Positions 1 to 6,203 are shown, counted from the stretch's first letter. The stretch is 8,662 bases of DNA from Cloacimonetes bacterium SCGC AAA252-N17 (GCA_000404785.1 ASNI01000087.1:1-8662), one strand, 5' to 3'. Translations and numbers: made by a program. Notes: a model not told the origin generated them from the sequence alone.

Positions 1-203
1 AGTTTTTCTAAAAGTAATTTTCCGCGAAGAATTCTCCGAAAACACTTTATTCATGCACTATCCAGAGAATCTTCATCGAATTTTTGGGGGTATCCCTGAT
101 ATATAAATTTATTGATTCCTGAGATTGTTTTATAAATTTCATTGACGAAAAAAATGAGAGTATCCTGAATCGTATTCAAAATAAAATCAATGGAGAAATG
201 AGG
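1..203. other. Leader region without a recognised gene
   Basis: I see no convincing gene here. One plus-strand frame is open from the window edge to a TGA at 97-99, but its 32 residues match nothing I recognise. A TTGACG at 142-147 could be a -35 element for the GPP34 gene downstream, but no good -10 hexamer sits 16-18 bases after it. The only clear signal is the ribosome binding site at 192-195. Confidence 0.5.
192..195 (+). promoter_or_regulatory. Ribosome binding site that decides the GPP34 gene start
   Basis: GGAG lies only two bases before the ATG at 198 but eight bases before the in-frame ATG at 204. The spacing favours 204. That start also gives an N-terminus beginning MLSFAEEL, the usual beginning of the GPP34 domain. 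Confidence 0.6.
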
Positions 204-863
204 ATGCTTAGTTTTGCAGAAGAATTAATTTTACTTGCCCTTGATGATAAGAAGGGCTACTTTCTTCCAATGTCGCTTATGTCCTTTGAGAGTGCGCTGG
301 CAGGAGCTATTTTGATGGAACTGGCTCTGGAAAACAAGATCGATACAGACCTCGAACACCTGATACTTATCGATGACTCTGAAACAGGTGACCCGATCTA
401 TGACGAAGTCCTCCAAATGATAAAGCAGTACCCAGACAGTAAAAATGCCCTGTACTGGGTAAAAGAGATCAGAAATAGATTCAGCAATCTTAGAGAAATT
501 TTAACACAGCGCCTTGTTGAAAAGGGAATCCTTGAAGAGAGAAAGAAGAAGCTACTTTGGATTTTTCCTCAGAAACGTTATCCCGTGCTAAACAACGCAG
601 AGGAAGTTTCGGTAAAAAACCGTGTCCGGCAGATCGTACTCAGCGATGAAATTCCCGAACCTCGCGATATTGTGATTATTTCTCTTATAAAATCCTGCGG
701 GCTTGTTGACCAGATATTCTCTTCACAAGAGATCAAAAAGGCATCAGAAAGGATTTATCAAATATCGAAGATGGATCTTATCGGACAATCGGTATCCAAA
801 GCCATCAATGAACTGCAGGCAATGATAAATTCTGCGGTCAGTTTCGGAGTGATCAGGGCGTAA
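204..863 (+). CDS. GPP34 (GOLPH3/Vps74-like) family protein
   Basis: A 219-residue protein in which the GPP34 domain fills the whole chain. Family-like stretches are MLSFAEELILLALDD at the N-terminus, AGAILMELALENKI around residues 33-46, LVEKGILEE around 104-112, FPQKRYPV around 121-128, and the C-terminal part with IPEPRDIVIISLIKSCGLVDQIF around 150-172. In eukaryotes the family (GOLPH3, Vps74) binds phosphatidylinositol 4-phosphate and glycosyltransferase tails at the Golgi. The role of bacterial members is not settled and I assign none. No signal peptide or membrane helix is visible, so it should be cytosolic or peripherally membrane-bound. The start at 204 is preferred over 198 because of ribosome-binding-site spacing. 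The gene stands alone and converges on the minus-strand cluster that ends at 1013. Family assignment is by recognition of conserved stretches; no profile search was run. Confidence 0.82.
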   Translation: MLSFAEELILLALDDKKGYFLPMSLMSFESALAGAILMELALENKIDTDLEHLILIDDSETGDPIYDEVLQMIKQYPDSKNALYWVKEIRNRFSNLREILTQRLVEKGILEERKKKLLWIFPQKRYPVLNNAEEVSVKNRVRQIVLSDEIPEPRDIVIISLIKSCGLVDQIFSSQEIKKASERIYQISKMDLIGQSVSKAINELQAMINSAVSFGVIRA

Positions 864-871
864 TAATGTAC

Positions 872-900
872 TAAATACGCAAGAGAATATGAGGTATTTA
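872..900. terminator. Weak inverted repeat after the GPP34 gene
   Basis: TAAATAC at 872-878 pairs with GTATTTA at 894-900 across a 15-base loop, nine bases after the GPP34 stop. The stem is AT-rich and no T-run follows it, so this is a poor candidate for an intrinsic terminator. It is reported because nothing better exists between the convergent genes. Confidence 0.2.
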
Positions 901-911
901 CACTGTAGAAA

Positions 912-964
912 ATTTAAGCCAAAGGAAACTAAAGAGAAAAAATTACACCACAGAGAACACAGAG
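912..964. repeat. Dispersed intergenic repeat, TTAAGCCAA plus CACAGAG type
   Basis: The segment starts with TTAAGCCAAAGG, has a purine-rich middle, and ends with CACCACAGAGAACACAGAG at 946-964. A related arrangement (TTAAGCCAAGG, purine-rich stretch, ACCAC, then CACAGAG units) occurs at 5892-5988, and more CACAGAG units are at 6288-6313. Recurrence in three intergenic places within 9 kb, never inside a gene, supports a dispersed repeat family. Its function is unknown. Confidence 0.55.
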
Positions 965-1012
965 TTGAATTAACAATATATCGACAATAGAAAGCAATAA
1001 TCTTCCGGATTT

Positions 1013-1339
1013 CTAACTGTCGGTTTTCTTCTGCAGCTCCTTCTTGCCTTTTTCTATAAGATCCTCACCTGCATCTTTCCCCTTTTCAATCAGATCTTTG
1101 CCTACATCTTTTCCTTTTTCAAGCAATTCTTTTCCGTGTTCGATCCATGCTTCCTTGTCCGTTGGAATTGGCTTGCCTGTAAAGAACAGATAACCAACAT
1201 ACACCAGAGCGATCACAACTAAAACAATGAGAAGTTTAAACATTTTTTTTATGATCGCTATGATAAGAAGTACTGCAAGAATGCCGAGTATCACCCACAA
1301 AATCGGATTTGCATTTAAATAATTAAGAATATTTTCCAT
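1013..1339 (-). CDS. Small two-helix membrane protein with an 11-residue repeat tail
   Basis: A 108-residue protein I cannot assign to a named family. Two hydrophobic segments (about residues 12-30 and 34-53) are separated by a short KK turn, so it should be an inner-membrane hairpin. After a linker (TGKPIPTDKEAW) comes a charged tail with three near-identical 11-residue units starting at residues 69, 80 and 91, each of the form G-[KE]-[DE]-L-[LI]-E-K-G-K. This pattern suits a long amphipathic helix that could lie along a membrane or self-associate. An AAGGAG ribosome binding site at 1355-1350 is ten bases before the ATG. It is the last gene of the minus-strand cluster, 84 bases after the acetyltransferase. 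That gap is AT-rich and may hold its own promoter (TATAAA on the minus strand, without a good -35). Confidence 0.7.
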   Translation of the reverse strand: MENILNYLNANPILWVILGILAVLLIIAIIKKMFKLLIVLVVIALVYVGYLFFTGKPIPTDKEAWIEHGKELLEKGKDVGKDLIEKGKDAGEDLIEKGKKELQKKTDS

Positions 1340-1423
1340 CTTCTGATAACTCCTTTTTTTATTTTTTTACTTCTTTTATATTCATAATAAGAATGTCCAT
1401 AAATTTTTTAATTTTATGTGTTC

Positions 1424-1972
1424 CTACCTCTTTTCCCATTCTGCTCTATCAATTTGGTATAAAATATATTCAACAGGTTTTGTATAGGATCGCATTGATT
1501 CCGGAAAATGGTAGGTTCCTTCGCTAACACGTTTCGCACCAACTTTCTCCTGCATTTTTTGGGATGCGATATTTGATTTGTTCGGAGTTGCTTGAATTGC
1601 TTTGCAGTTCGTATGTGTAAAAACATAATTGATAATACATGTTTTTATCTCTGTGCCAAATCCTTTGTTCCAATAAGTAGGCAATAATTTTACATCTGTT
1701 GTGCTGATACCCTTTTCATCAGGACTGCCGAGTTTGCATTCCCCTATTGGAGTATTGCTCTCTTTGTCTATCACTATCAAAGTACGATCGAATTCAGAAT
1801 TAAATGATCGAGCCAGTTGTGCAATTATATCTTCTCTACGTTTCATCAGCCCTTTTGGAAACCCGACATTTTTCATAACACGGGGCTCATTCCAGAGCTG
1901 GAAATAAAGATCTACATCCTCATCTTTTGTAGTAGGAATTTGTATGATCAATCGTTCTGTTTCAAAAACCAT
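1424..1972 (-). CDS. GNAT-family N-acetyltransferase (RimJ/RimL type)
   Basis: A 182-residue acetyltransferase predicted to move an acetyl group from acetyl-CoA to an amine on a protein or small molecule; the substrate is not evident. The N-terminus (FETERLIIQIPTTKD) is typical of the RimJ/RimL-like Acetyltransf_3 branch. The acetyl-CoA pyrophosphate loop is seen as YWNKGFGTE around residues 100-108, and NKSNIASQKMQEKVG around 131-145 is the family's usual late motif. An upstream in-frame TTG at 1984 would add four residues. I prefer the ATG at 1972 because GGAG precedes it at 1980-1977 and it forms a TAATG overlap with the stop of the lipoprotein gene, a standard sign of translational coupling. 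It is part of the rnhA-lipoprotein-acetyltransferase transcript. Confidence 0.88.
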   Translation of the reverse strand: MVFETERLIIQIPTTKDEDVDLYFQLWNEPRVMKNVGFPKGLMKRREDIIAQLARSFNSEFDRTLIVIDKESNTPIGECKLGSPDEKGISTTDVKLLPTYWNKGFGTEIKTCIINYVFTHTNCKAIQATPNKSNIASQKMQEKVGAKRVSEGTYHFPESMRSYTKPVEYILYQIDRAEWEKR

Positions 1973-2478
1973 TATTCTCCGCAAATATTGAGCTCAGTCC
2001 ATTCAGTTTTCTTGATCGTTGCAATGATGACCAGTTTATTTTCAAATGTCCAGGCAACGATCTGGAAATCCTCTCCGCTTTTCCAGCACCACTCATCAAA
2101 TGGAAGATGATGCATTATCGAGGGATTACCATACATATTCCGTGTGTAGGATTCCACATCCACATTATCCTTAAACGTAAAGATCATTTCATAAAGAGGT
2201 TGTGAAGATATCTTTGCATCAAAATAATATGTGATAGATTGGAATTCAGTATTATCTATTTTTTCTACATATTCGTACCGAAAAGACATGTCTCTGCGCT
2301 CTTCCATGTTCTTTACATCTTTCACTTCCTCAAATTTATTCATAGACATGCCAAAATAAAGATTCTTAACCATATTGGGAAGGAGTTGCGTTTGGAACCG
2401 TTCTTTCGGAGCAGTTTTGAACACACTACAACTCGTTGAAAGTAGTAGTATCATAATAAGAAGGATTGCTTTTTTCAT
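1972..2478 (-). CDS. Putative lipoprotein of unknown function
   Basis: A 168-residue protein starting MKKAILLIMILLLSTSC. It has two lysines, a hydrophobic core and a Cys at residue 17 preceded by STS, which reads as a signal-peptidase II leader with a slightly unusual lipobox (Ser, not Leu, at -3). The mature part would be lipid-anchored in the inner or outer membrane. It contains NLYFGMSMNKFEEV (39-52), which resembles the helix turn of BamE/SmpA-like small lipoproteins, then YGNPS (116-120) and a strand-rich C-terminus. The BamE resemblance is only an impression of fold and no function is claimed. The ATG at 2478 is chosen over an in-frame GTG at 2502 because AAAGGAG sits five bases upstream and because the signal peptide begins there. 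It follows rnhA by 25 bases and overlaps the acetyltransferase gene by one base. Confidence 0.72.
   Translation of the reverse strand: MKKAILLIMILLLSTSCSVFKTAPKERFQTQLLPNMVKNLYFGMSMNKFEEVKDVKNMEERRDMSFRYEYVEKIDNTEFQSITYYFDAKISSQPLYEMIFTFKDNVDVESYTRNMYGNPSIMHHLPFDEWCWKSGEDFQIVAWTFENKLVIIATIKKTEWTELNICGE
1977..1980 (-). promoter_or_regulatory. Ribosome binding site inside the lipoprotein gene end, with TAATG coupling
   Basis: On the minus strand GGAG is followed by AATAATG. The A at 1972 is shared by the TAA stop of the lipoprotein gene (1974-1972) and the ATG start of the acetyltransferase gene (1972-1970). The site lies in the last two codons of the upstream gene and supports re-initiation by terminating ribosomes. 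Confidence 0.6.
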
Positions 2479-2483
2479 CGAAT

Positions 2484-2490
2484 CTCCTTT
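2484..2490 (-). promoter_or_regulatory. Strong ribosome binding site that fixes the lipoprotein start
   Basis: AAAGGAG on the minus strand, five bases before the ATG at 2478. It overrules the longer reading frame starting with GTG at 2502, which would put eight non-signal residues in front of the leader peptide. Confidence 0.75.
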
Positions 2491-2503
2491 TTTGAAGATC
2501 ACA

Positions 2504-2962
2504 TTATTTTATATGTTTCTTAATTTGGTATTTTGCCAGTCTATCGCATTCCTCATTTTCAGGATGACCTTCGTGCCCTTTGAGCCACTGCCAGTAAATA
2601 TTGTGTTTCTGAGCTAATCTTTCAAGCTGCTGCCATAATTCCAGATTCTTGATCTGTTTCTTCTTAGAATTTTTCCATCCCTTTTCTTTCCAGTTCTGCA
2701 TCCATTCTGTCATGCCTTTAACGAGATAGGTCGAATCCGAGTATAATGCGACAGTGCACGGCTCTTTCAACTTTTCCAGAGCTTTTATCGCACAGGTGAG
2801 TTCCATGATGTTGTTTGTCGTTTCTTTAGCAAAGCCAGTAAGTATTTTCCTTTTTCCTCGATAGATCAGAATTGCTGCCCAGCCGCCCGGACCCGGATTT
2901 CCTTTGCATGAACCATCGCAGTAAATGACAACTTCTTTGAGAATTTTGTTTTCCTTTTTCAT
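2504..2962 (-). CDS. rnhA: Ribonuclease HI
   Basis: A 152-residue ribonuclease HI, which cuts the RNA strand of RNA-DNA hybrids in the cytoplasm (primer and R-loop removal). All active-site residues of the E. coli enzyme are present with a constant shift of six: D16 in YCDGSCKGNPGPGG, E54 in NNIMEL, D76 in YSDSTY, H130 in LKGHEGH and D140 in CDRLA. The basic, Trp-rich handle region is also there (EWMQNWKEKGWKNSKKKQ, about 86-103). Length is normal. The start is less certain: the ATG at 2962 has no ribosome binding site, and a good -35/-10 pair ends only about nine bases upstream, so the message may be nearly leaderless. AAGGA within codons 3-4 could alternatively serve a rare ATT start at codon 7. 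It heads the cluster that continues with the lipoprotein and acetyltransferase genes. Confidence 0.95.
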   Translation of the reverse strand: MKKENKILKEVVIYCDGSCKGNPGPGGWAAILIYRGKRKILTGFAKETTNNIMELTCAIKALEKLKEPCTVALYSDSTYLVKGMTEWMQNWKEKGWKNSKKKQIKNLELWQQLERLAQKHNIYWQWLKGHEGHPENEECDRLAKYQIKKHIK

Positions 2963-2970
2963 GTATTTGG

Positions 2971-2999
2971 AATAGATTTTTGGGGAATGGAGCTGTCAA
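2971..2999 (-). promoter_or_regulatory. Putative rnhA promoter giving a nearly leaderless mRNA
   Basis: On the minus strand a perfect TTGACA (2999-2994) is followed after exactly 17 bases by TCTATT (2976-2971), which matches four of six bases of the TATAAT consensus. Transcription would start around 2963-2965, at or just before the ATG at 2962. The absence of a ribosome binding site there is consistent with this. Confidence 0.4.
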
Positions 3000-3027
3000 G
3001 TTTATGATTTATTTCGATAAGAATAGG

Positions 3028-3080
3028 ACACAGATTCGCCTAACGGCTTTCGCAGATTGAGCTGATGAACGCAGATAAAA
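3028..3080 (+). repeat. Dispersed CAGAT/GATTCGCC intergenic repeat
   Basis: The stretch contains ACACAGATTCGCC, CGCAGATTGAGCTGATG and AACGCAGATAAAA, i.e. three spaced CAGAT units. A related piece in opposite orientation is at 6374-6416, where the minus strand reads AACGCAGATTATCGCTGAAC followed by GATTCGCC. Both are intergenic, so this looks like a second dispersed repeat family, imperfectly conserved. Confidence 0.4.
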
Positions 3081-3106
3081 TATTTGTATTGAAAAATATC
3101 CATGAG

Positions 3107-3149
3107 GAACCTTGCGAACGGTTACCTTTGGTATCCTTCGCAACGGTTC
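3107..3149. repeat. Long imperfect hairpin, loop TTT
   Basis: GAACC (3107-3111) pairs with GGTTC (3145-3149), TTGCGAA (3112-3118) with TTCGCAA (3137-3143), GG (3120-3121) with CC (3135-3136), and TACC (3123-3126) with GGTA (3130-3133), around a TTT loop. C3119 and C3144 are bulged and T3122/T3134 mismatch. That is 18 paired positions in 43 bases. All but the first three bases are also present at 8623-8662. No T-run follows on either strand, so it is not a standard terminator. Confidence 0.65.
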
Positions 3150-3204
3150 GATCAGCCGATCACGTAGGGGCACGTGACCCTACTTTATCACAATCATTTT
3201 CTTT
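3110..3204 (+). repeat. 95-base inverted repeat, copy A, at the break in the PHP gene
   Basis: Every base of 3110-3204 is the reverse complement of 8568-8662. On the minus strand this copy begins inside codon 53 of the PHP gene and carries the frame to a stop at 3162-3160. It holds, in order on the plus strand, the long hairpin (from 3110), a GATC-AGCC-GATC element (3150-3161), the CACGTG-centred palindrome (3164-3183), and bases equal to the last seven codons and stop of the T9SS cargo gene. Because that last piece makes sense only as the end of a T9SS-type gene, this copy is probably the derived one. The repeat ends at 3205, where the sequences diverge; its other limit is set by the window edge at 8662. 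Confidence 0.95.
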
Positions 3205-3360
3205 CAGTTCTTTGAGCCATCCCGGATGAGAGAAATCTCCGGTTCCCACAACAGTTATACCTTTTTTCTGAGCCCATCTGTCGAGTTCTTCGGGAATGAG
3301 GTTTTTGCTTGTCGCAATGGAAAAATGCGAGTGAATATGGAAATCAGCAATAAATTTCAT
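3160..3360 (-). pseudogene. 5' remnant of a PHP-domain, endonuclease Q-like gene
   Basis: The first ~54 codons read as the start of a PHP-domain phosphoesterase of the TIGR00375/endonuclease Q type: KFIADFHIHSHFS gives D6, H8 and H10 of the first metal motif, then TSKNLIPEELDRWAQKKGI, then VVGTGDFSHPGW with D42 and H45 of the second. Full members are several hundred residues long and carry further metal ligands, whereas here the frame leaves family sequence after LKELKE and ends at a TGA after 66 codons. The break coincides with the 95-base repeat, and the last ~13 residues are read from it. The remaining gene is not downstream, where rnhA follows. Archaeal endonuclease Q cuts DNA next to deaminated bases; this fragment cannot. 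The ATG at 3360 lies five bases after the lptG stop, so the intact gene would have been third in the lptF-lptG operon. The alternative is an assembly error at the repeat. Confidence 0.8.
3164..3183. repeat. 20-base near-perfect palindrome, copy A
   Basis: GTAGGG-G-CACGTG-A-CCCTAC: nine of the ten symmetric pairs match and only the 3170/3177 pair does not. It lies inside the 95-base repeat. It could be a protein-binding site or a cruciform/hairpin element; no T-run follows. Confidence 0.7.
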
Positions 3361-3365
3361 AAAAT

Positions 3366-4475
3366 CTATGTAGCAGTTTTAAATAATCCGATCAGTCCAA
3401 GAGCGCAGAAAATGATATTTGCGAACCACGCAGCCATCATCGGAGAAAGCAGTTCATTGTAGCCGAGACTTTGTCCGAATCTGACCATTGAAATGTATAA
3501 AAAACAGATTGCAATTGCTACCACAAAGCCAATTCCCCGGGATTTTCCTCTTTTTGAAAGCGTGGCAAGTGGAATGCAGAACAGGATCATTATCACGTTT
3601 ACAAAAGGATATGCTATCTTCAGATTCATTTCCACCAGCTCTTTTTGATGTTTCTCACCAATTCTTCGTAAACGTTCAATATAATCCCGTAGCTCGAATA
3701 CAGTCATCTCATCTGGCTTTTTTGTGCTCTTCACCAGATCTTCCGGCTGTATGTGAATATCATCAAAATACTGCTCCTCAAAATTCATATAGGAAACGAG
3801 TTTATTATCCTCAAATTCTCGAATGTAACCATTATAAAAAGTGAGCTTCATATCCTGATTATCATGTAAAGAATCTGTATCCCATAGTCCGTGTTCAGCA
3901 TGTATCTTTTTCACAATATGATTGTCATCATTAAAGATGGAGATGTCGATATTCTTGATCTTGTTTTTATAACCATCAAGAAAACCGATGTAGTACAGCC
4001 GATTCTTATCATCCTTATATTGAATATCAGACCGGACTCGGATGTCGGCTTTATTCTGTTTTTTTATCTTTACTCTTTCGATGTACACAAGTGTATCTTC
4101 TGCCCACGGCATGACTGTATCACCGAAAACAAATAAAAGTATTGTGACAAGAAATCCAAAGGCAAAAAGAGGAACGGACATCCGTTTGATACTTATACCT
4201 GCGCTGCGAATCGCGACAGTCTCGTTGTGCTTGCTCATATACTGCATGAGGAAAAGTCCTGCAAGGAGGATCGCGACCGGAGATGAGAGCACCATAATAT
4301 AGGGGATCCTGCAGAGAAAATAGAAAACCACATCCCAGAATGCCGGATTCTCACTAAAAAACCTGCTCCATTTTTCAAAGAATTCAATCACCAGAAATAT
4401 CGCTACGAAAGAACTTAGAATGATCAAATAGAGACGGGCAAAGGTTTTAAAGAGATATTTATCAATTATCTTCAT
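3366..4475 (-). CDS. lptG: LPS export permease of the LptF/LptG (YjgP/YjgQ) family, LptG-like
   Basis: A 369-residue inner-membrane permease, normal length for the family. It has six predicted membrane helices: about residues 12-32, 47-79, 100-119, 285-305, 314-333 and 347-366. A large periplasmic domain (about 120-280, the beta-jellyroll that passes LPS to LptA) lies between helices 3 and 4. The segment QPEDLVKSTKKPDEMTVFEL (243-262), then RDYIERLRRIGEKH and KIAYPFVNVIMILFCIPLA, is typical of LptG. With its partner and the ATPase LptB, not in the window, it would extract LPS from the inner membrane. Its ATG overlaps the end of the upstream permease gene by 14 bases, so translation is probably coupled. 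The F/G naming rests on gene order and the PED-loop segment and could be reversed. Confidence 0.88.
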   Translation of the reverse strand: MKIIDKYLFKTFARLYLIILSSFVAIFLVIEFFEKWSRFFSENPAFWDVVFYFLCRIPYIMVLSSPVAILLAGLFLMQYMSKHNETVAIRSAGISIKRMSVPLFAFGFLVTILLFVFGDTVMPWAEDTLVYIERVKIKKQNKADIRVRSDIQYKDDKNRLYYIGFLDGYKNKIKNIDISIFNDDNHIVKKIHAEHGLWDTDSLHDNQDMKLTFYNGYIREFEDNKLVSYMNFEEQYFDDIHIQPEDLVKSTKKPDEMTVFELRDYIERLRRIGEKHQKELVEMNLKIAYPFVNVIMILFCIPLATLSKRGKSRGIGFVVAIAICFLYISMVRFGQSLGYNELLSPMMAAWFANIIFCALGLIGLFKTAT

Positions 4476-5784
4476 AAGATGCTTCTATTTTTTGCTTTCG
4501 TTTGAAAATATTCTTAATCCGCTCAATGTGAATGACCTTCCGCTCGCGCATGGAATAGATCACAAGATACACCCCTGCAAGAGTAAAAATAATGTTTGAT
4601 ATCCACATGCCGATAAAGGGTGAGATAATCATCTTATCTGCAAGCTCCTCGCCTGCAAAAAGTGATATATAATACACCACAAAAACCAGCGAACTTACGA
4701 TGACACCCATGCCGACGGAATTTGTCCGAGTCATCATACCGATGGGCGATCCGATGAGGATGAATACAAGGCAGGCAAAGGCGATAGAGTATTTCTTGTC
4801 TATCTCCACCTGATACTTGCTGATCTCCCTGCTCAAGCTGTAAATGCGTTGGTCTCGCACTCCGATGAGATGTTTCAACTTGCTTATTTCTTTGTTATCT
4901 CCTTCTTCGGGATTTTCATTTATCAATGTAAGCTGGTTTTCATACTTTTGCTTTTCTTTGATCTTTTCCTGGCGTTGAACATCAAGTTCTTCGATGTGCT
5001 TTTTCATATCCGAGGAGCTCATTTCTCTGTCCCCACGCTGTGCAAGATGAGCTTCGCTTACACCGATGCCGAGGTCGGGGATCTTTATCATGTATTTCTT
5101 GAATACAATAGTTGTGTAATCCTGCGGATCATCTTTGGAAATTTCGTGGATCAGTCCGTTATACAGCGTCGCATTCAGAGAATTCCCACCATTGAAAAGC
5201 TCGATATTGCCGTATTCTGACGTGATCGTTTTGGGATATTTGCCGTTGTTCTTATCGTAAATAACGATCTCATTATAGCGTTTGCCATCTTCAGATTTGT
5301 CATGAAAATAAAAATTGTAGTCCTTCAATTCTGTGAACAGTCCGGGTTTGAGTTCCGAAGTGGGTCTGCGTGCGCTTATTTTTATAAGTAGATTTTTCAG
5401 AGCATAATTGCTCTCCGGCAGGATATGGTCGTTGAAGTATATCATAAAAATAGAAATGAGGACAGCAACGATCACTACTGGCTTCATCATACTGTAAATA
5501 TTGATGCCGCTTGCTTTGAATGCAGTGATCTCGTTATCCGATGAGAGCCGACCAAATGCCATAATTGTGGCAACGAGTACAGCCATTGGGATGGCGAGAG
5601 CAAGCATAAAAGGCAAACTGAGCACAAAAACCTGCGTGGTCGTCCAGATGTCCAGGTGTTTGGTGATGATGAGATTCAGCAGATCCAGCACTCTGTCCAG
5701 CAGCATAATGAAGGTAATCACCATGACTGAGAGGATAAAGGGACCTGCATGCTCCCTGAGGATATATTTAGAAAGAATTTTCAT
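4462..5784 (-). CDS. lptF: LPS export permease of the LptF/LptG family, with coiled-coil insertion
   Basis: A 440-residue permease with six predicted helices: about residues 15-38, 52-77, 101-117, 334-351, 358-377 and 388-410. The periplasmic jellyroll is at about 118-250. It would pair with the downstream LptG-like protein in the LPS extraction complex. Compared with a typical ~360-residue LptF it carries an extra charged, heptad-like stretch at about 257-332, from MKKHIEELDVQRQEKIKEKQ to SREISKYQVEIDKK, directly before helix 4. This should form a periplasmic coiled-coil hairpin. The C-terminal tail (412-440) is strongly basic and cytosolic. The ATG at 5784 is chosen because AAAGG lies seven bases upstream and family homology starts there. 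The frame stays open upstream to 6186, but those 134 codons run through intergenic repeats. First gene of the lptF-lptG-PHP operon. Confidence 0.88.
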   Translation of the reverse strand: MKILSKYILREHAGPFILSVMVITFIMLLDRVLDLLNLIITKHLDIWTTTQVFVLSLPFMLALAIPMAVLVATIMAFGRLSSDNEITAFKASGINIYSMMKPVVIVAVLISIFMIYFNDHILPESNYALKNLLIKISARRPTSELKPGLFTELKDYNFYFHDKSEDGKRYNEIVIYDKNNGKYPKTITSEYGNIELFNGGNSLNATLYNGLIHEISKDDPQDYTTIVFKKYMIKIPDLGIGVSEAHLAQRGDREMSSSDMKKHIEELDVQRQEKIKEKQKYENQLTLINENPEEGDNKEISKLKHLIGVRDQRIYSLSREISKYQVEIDKKYSIAFACLVFILIGSPIGMMTRTNSVGMGVIVSSLVFVVYYISLFAGEELADKMIISPFIGMWISNIIFTLAGVYLVIYSMRERKVIHIERIKNIFKRKQKIEASYEDN

Positions 5785-5791
5785 TGAACGA

Positions 5792-5796
5792 CCTTT
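5792..5796 (-). promoter_or_regulatory. Ribosome binding site that fixes the lptF start
   Basis: AAAGG on the minus strand, seven bases before the ATG at 5784. It supports the short form of the permease over the 134-codon upstream extension of the open frame. Confidence 0.65.
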
Positions 5797-5826
5797 AGCA
5801 GTGCAGTTTTTGAGATGAGGGAAAAT

Positions 5827-5832
5827 TGTCAA
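5827..5832 (-). promoter_or_regulatory. Possible -35 element upstream of lptF
   Basis: A perfect TTGACA on the minus strand, 42 bases before the lptF ATG. The hexamer 17 bases further on (AAACTG) does not resemble TATAAT, so only half of a standard promoter is visible. Confidence 0.25.
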
Positions 5833-5891
5833 TTTTTGGGAGAAAATAAATAAATAAAACCTCAAAAAAACGAAGCTGTCTGCCAATTGCA

Positions 5892-5988
5892 TTAAGCCAA
5901 GGCAAGAGAAGATAATAACCACGAAAAACACAAAACAACACGAAAATAAAATAAAACAACCACAGAGAGCACAGAGAAACACAGAGAT
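5892..5988. repeat. Composite dispersed repeat (TTAAGCCAA, CACGAAAAACAC, CACAGAG units)
   Basis: The segment begins TTAAGCCAAGGCAAGAGAAG, has ACCACGAAAAACAC and AACACGAAAA, and ends with three CACAGAG units at 5961-5987. The beginning and the CACAGAG end are shared with 912-964, which lacks the CACGAAA middle. Purine bias on the plus strand makes the minus strand look open as a Phe/Leu/Cys-rich frame. Confidence 0.5.
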
Positions 5989-6086
5989 AAAAACAACCGA
6001 GAAGAAAAGCGAAGAGAGAAGAGCGAGGAAAGAATAAAAATCACGATCCGACTTCATATCAACTATCGGGACGACGCTGTGGCAAG

Positions 6087-6120
6087 CCCGTCTCCGTTTC
6101 ACTTCCGTCTCCGTTACACT
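6087..6120. repeat. 17-base tandem duplication
   Basis: CCCGTCTCCGTTTCACT (6087-6103) is followed immediately by TCCGTCTCCGTTACACT (6104-6120), differing at two positions. There are only two copies and no link to a gene is visible. Confidence 0.6.
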
Positions 6121-6203
6121 ACTCTGTGATAAAACGGCGTAACAGGCAGGTAGAGGAATTTTCGACTTGTGACAAGACGATTCCAAATAAAAAAGGGCAT
6201 GTC

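Noticed and set aside
1..99. Open plus-strand frame from the window edge to TGA at 97
   Set aside because: 32 residues with no recognisable motif, so it could be the end of a gene or chance. It is not reported as a CDS.
1817..2110. Plus-strand frames of 66-97 codons within the acetyltransferase and lipoprotein genes
   Set aside because: They are antisense to well-supported genes and lack ribosome binding sites and family features.
3110..3204. Repeat as an insertion sequence or MITE end
   Set aside because: No transposase gene and no target-site duplication could be seen, and only one border (3204/3205) is visible in both copies, so mobile-element status is left as a hypothesis.
3488..5220. 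Plus-strand frames antisense to lptF and lptG
   Set aside because: Both permease genes are convincing on the minus strand; the antisense frames show no domain and no start signal.
5785..6186. N-terminal extension of the LptF reading frame by 134 codons
   Set aside because: The extension translates CACAGAG/CACGAAA repeats into Cys/Phe/Leu-rich sequence. The ATG at 5784 has a ribosome binding site and begins family homology.
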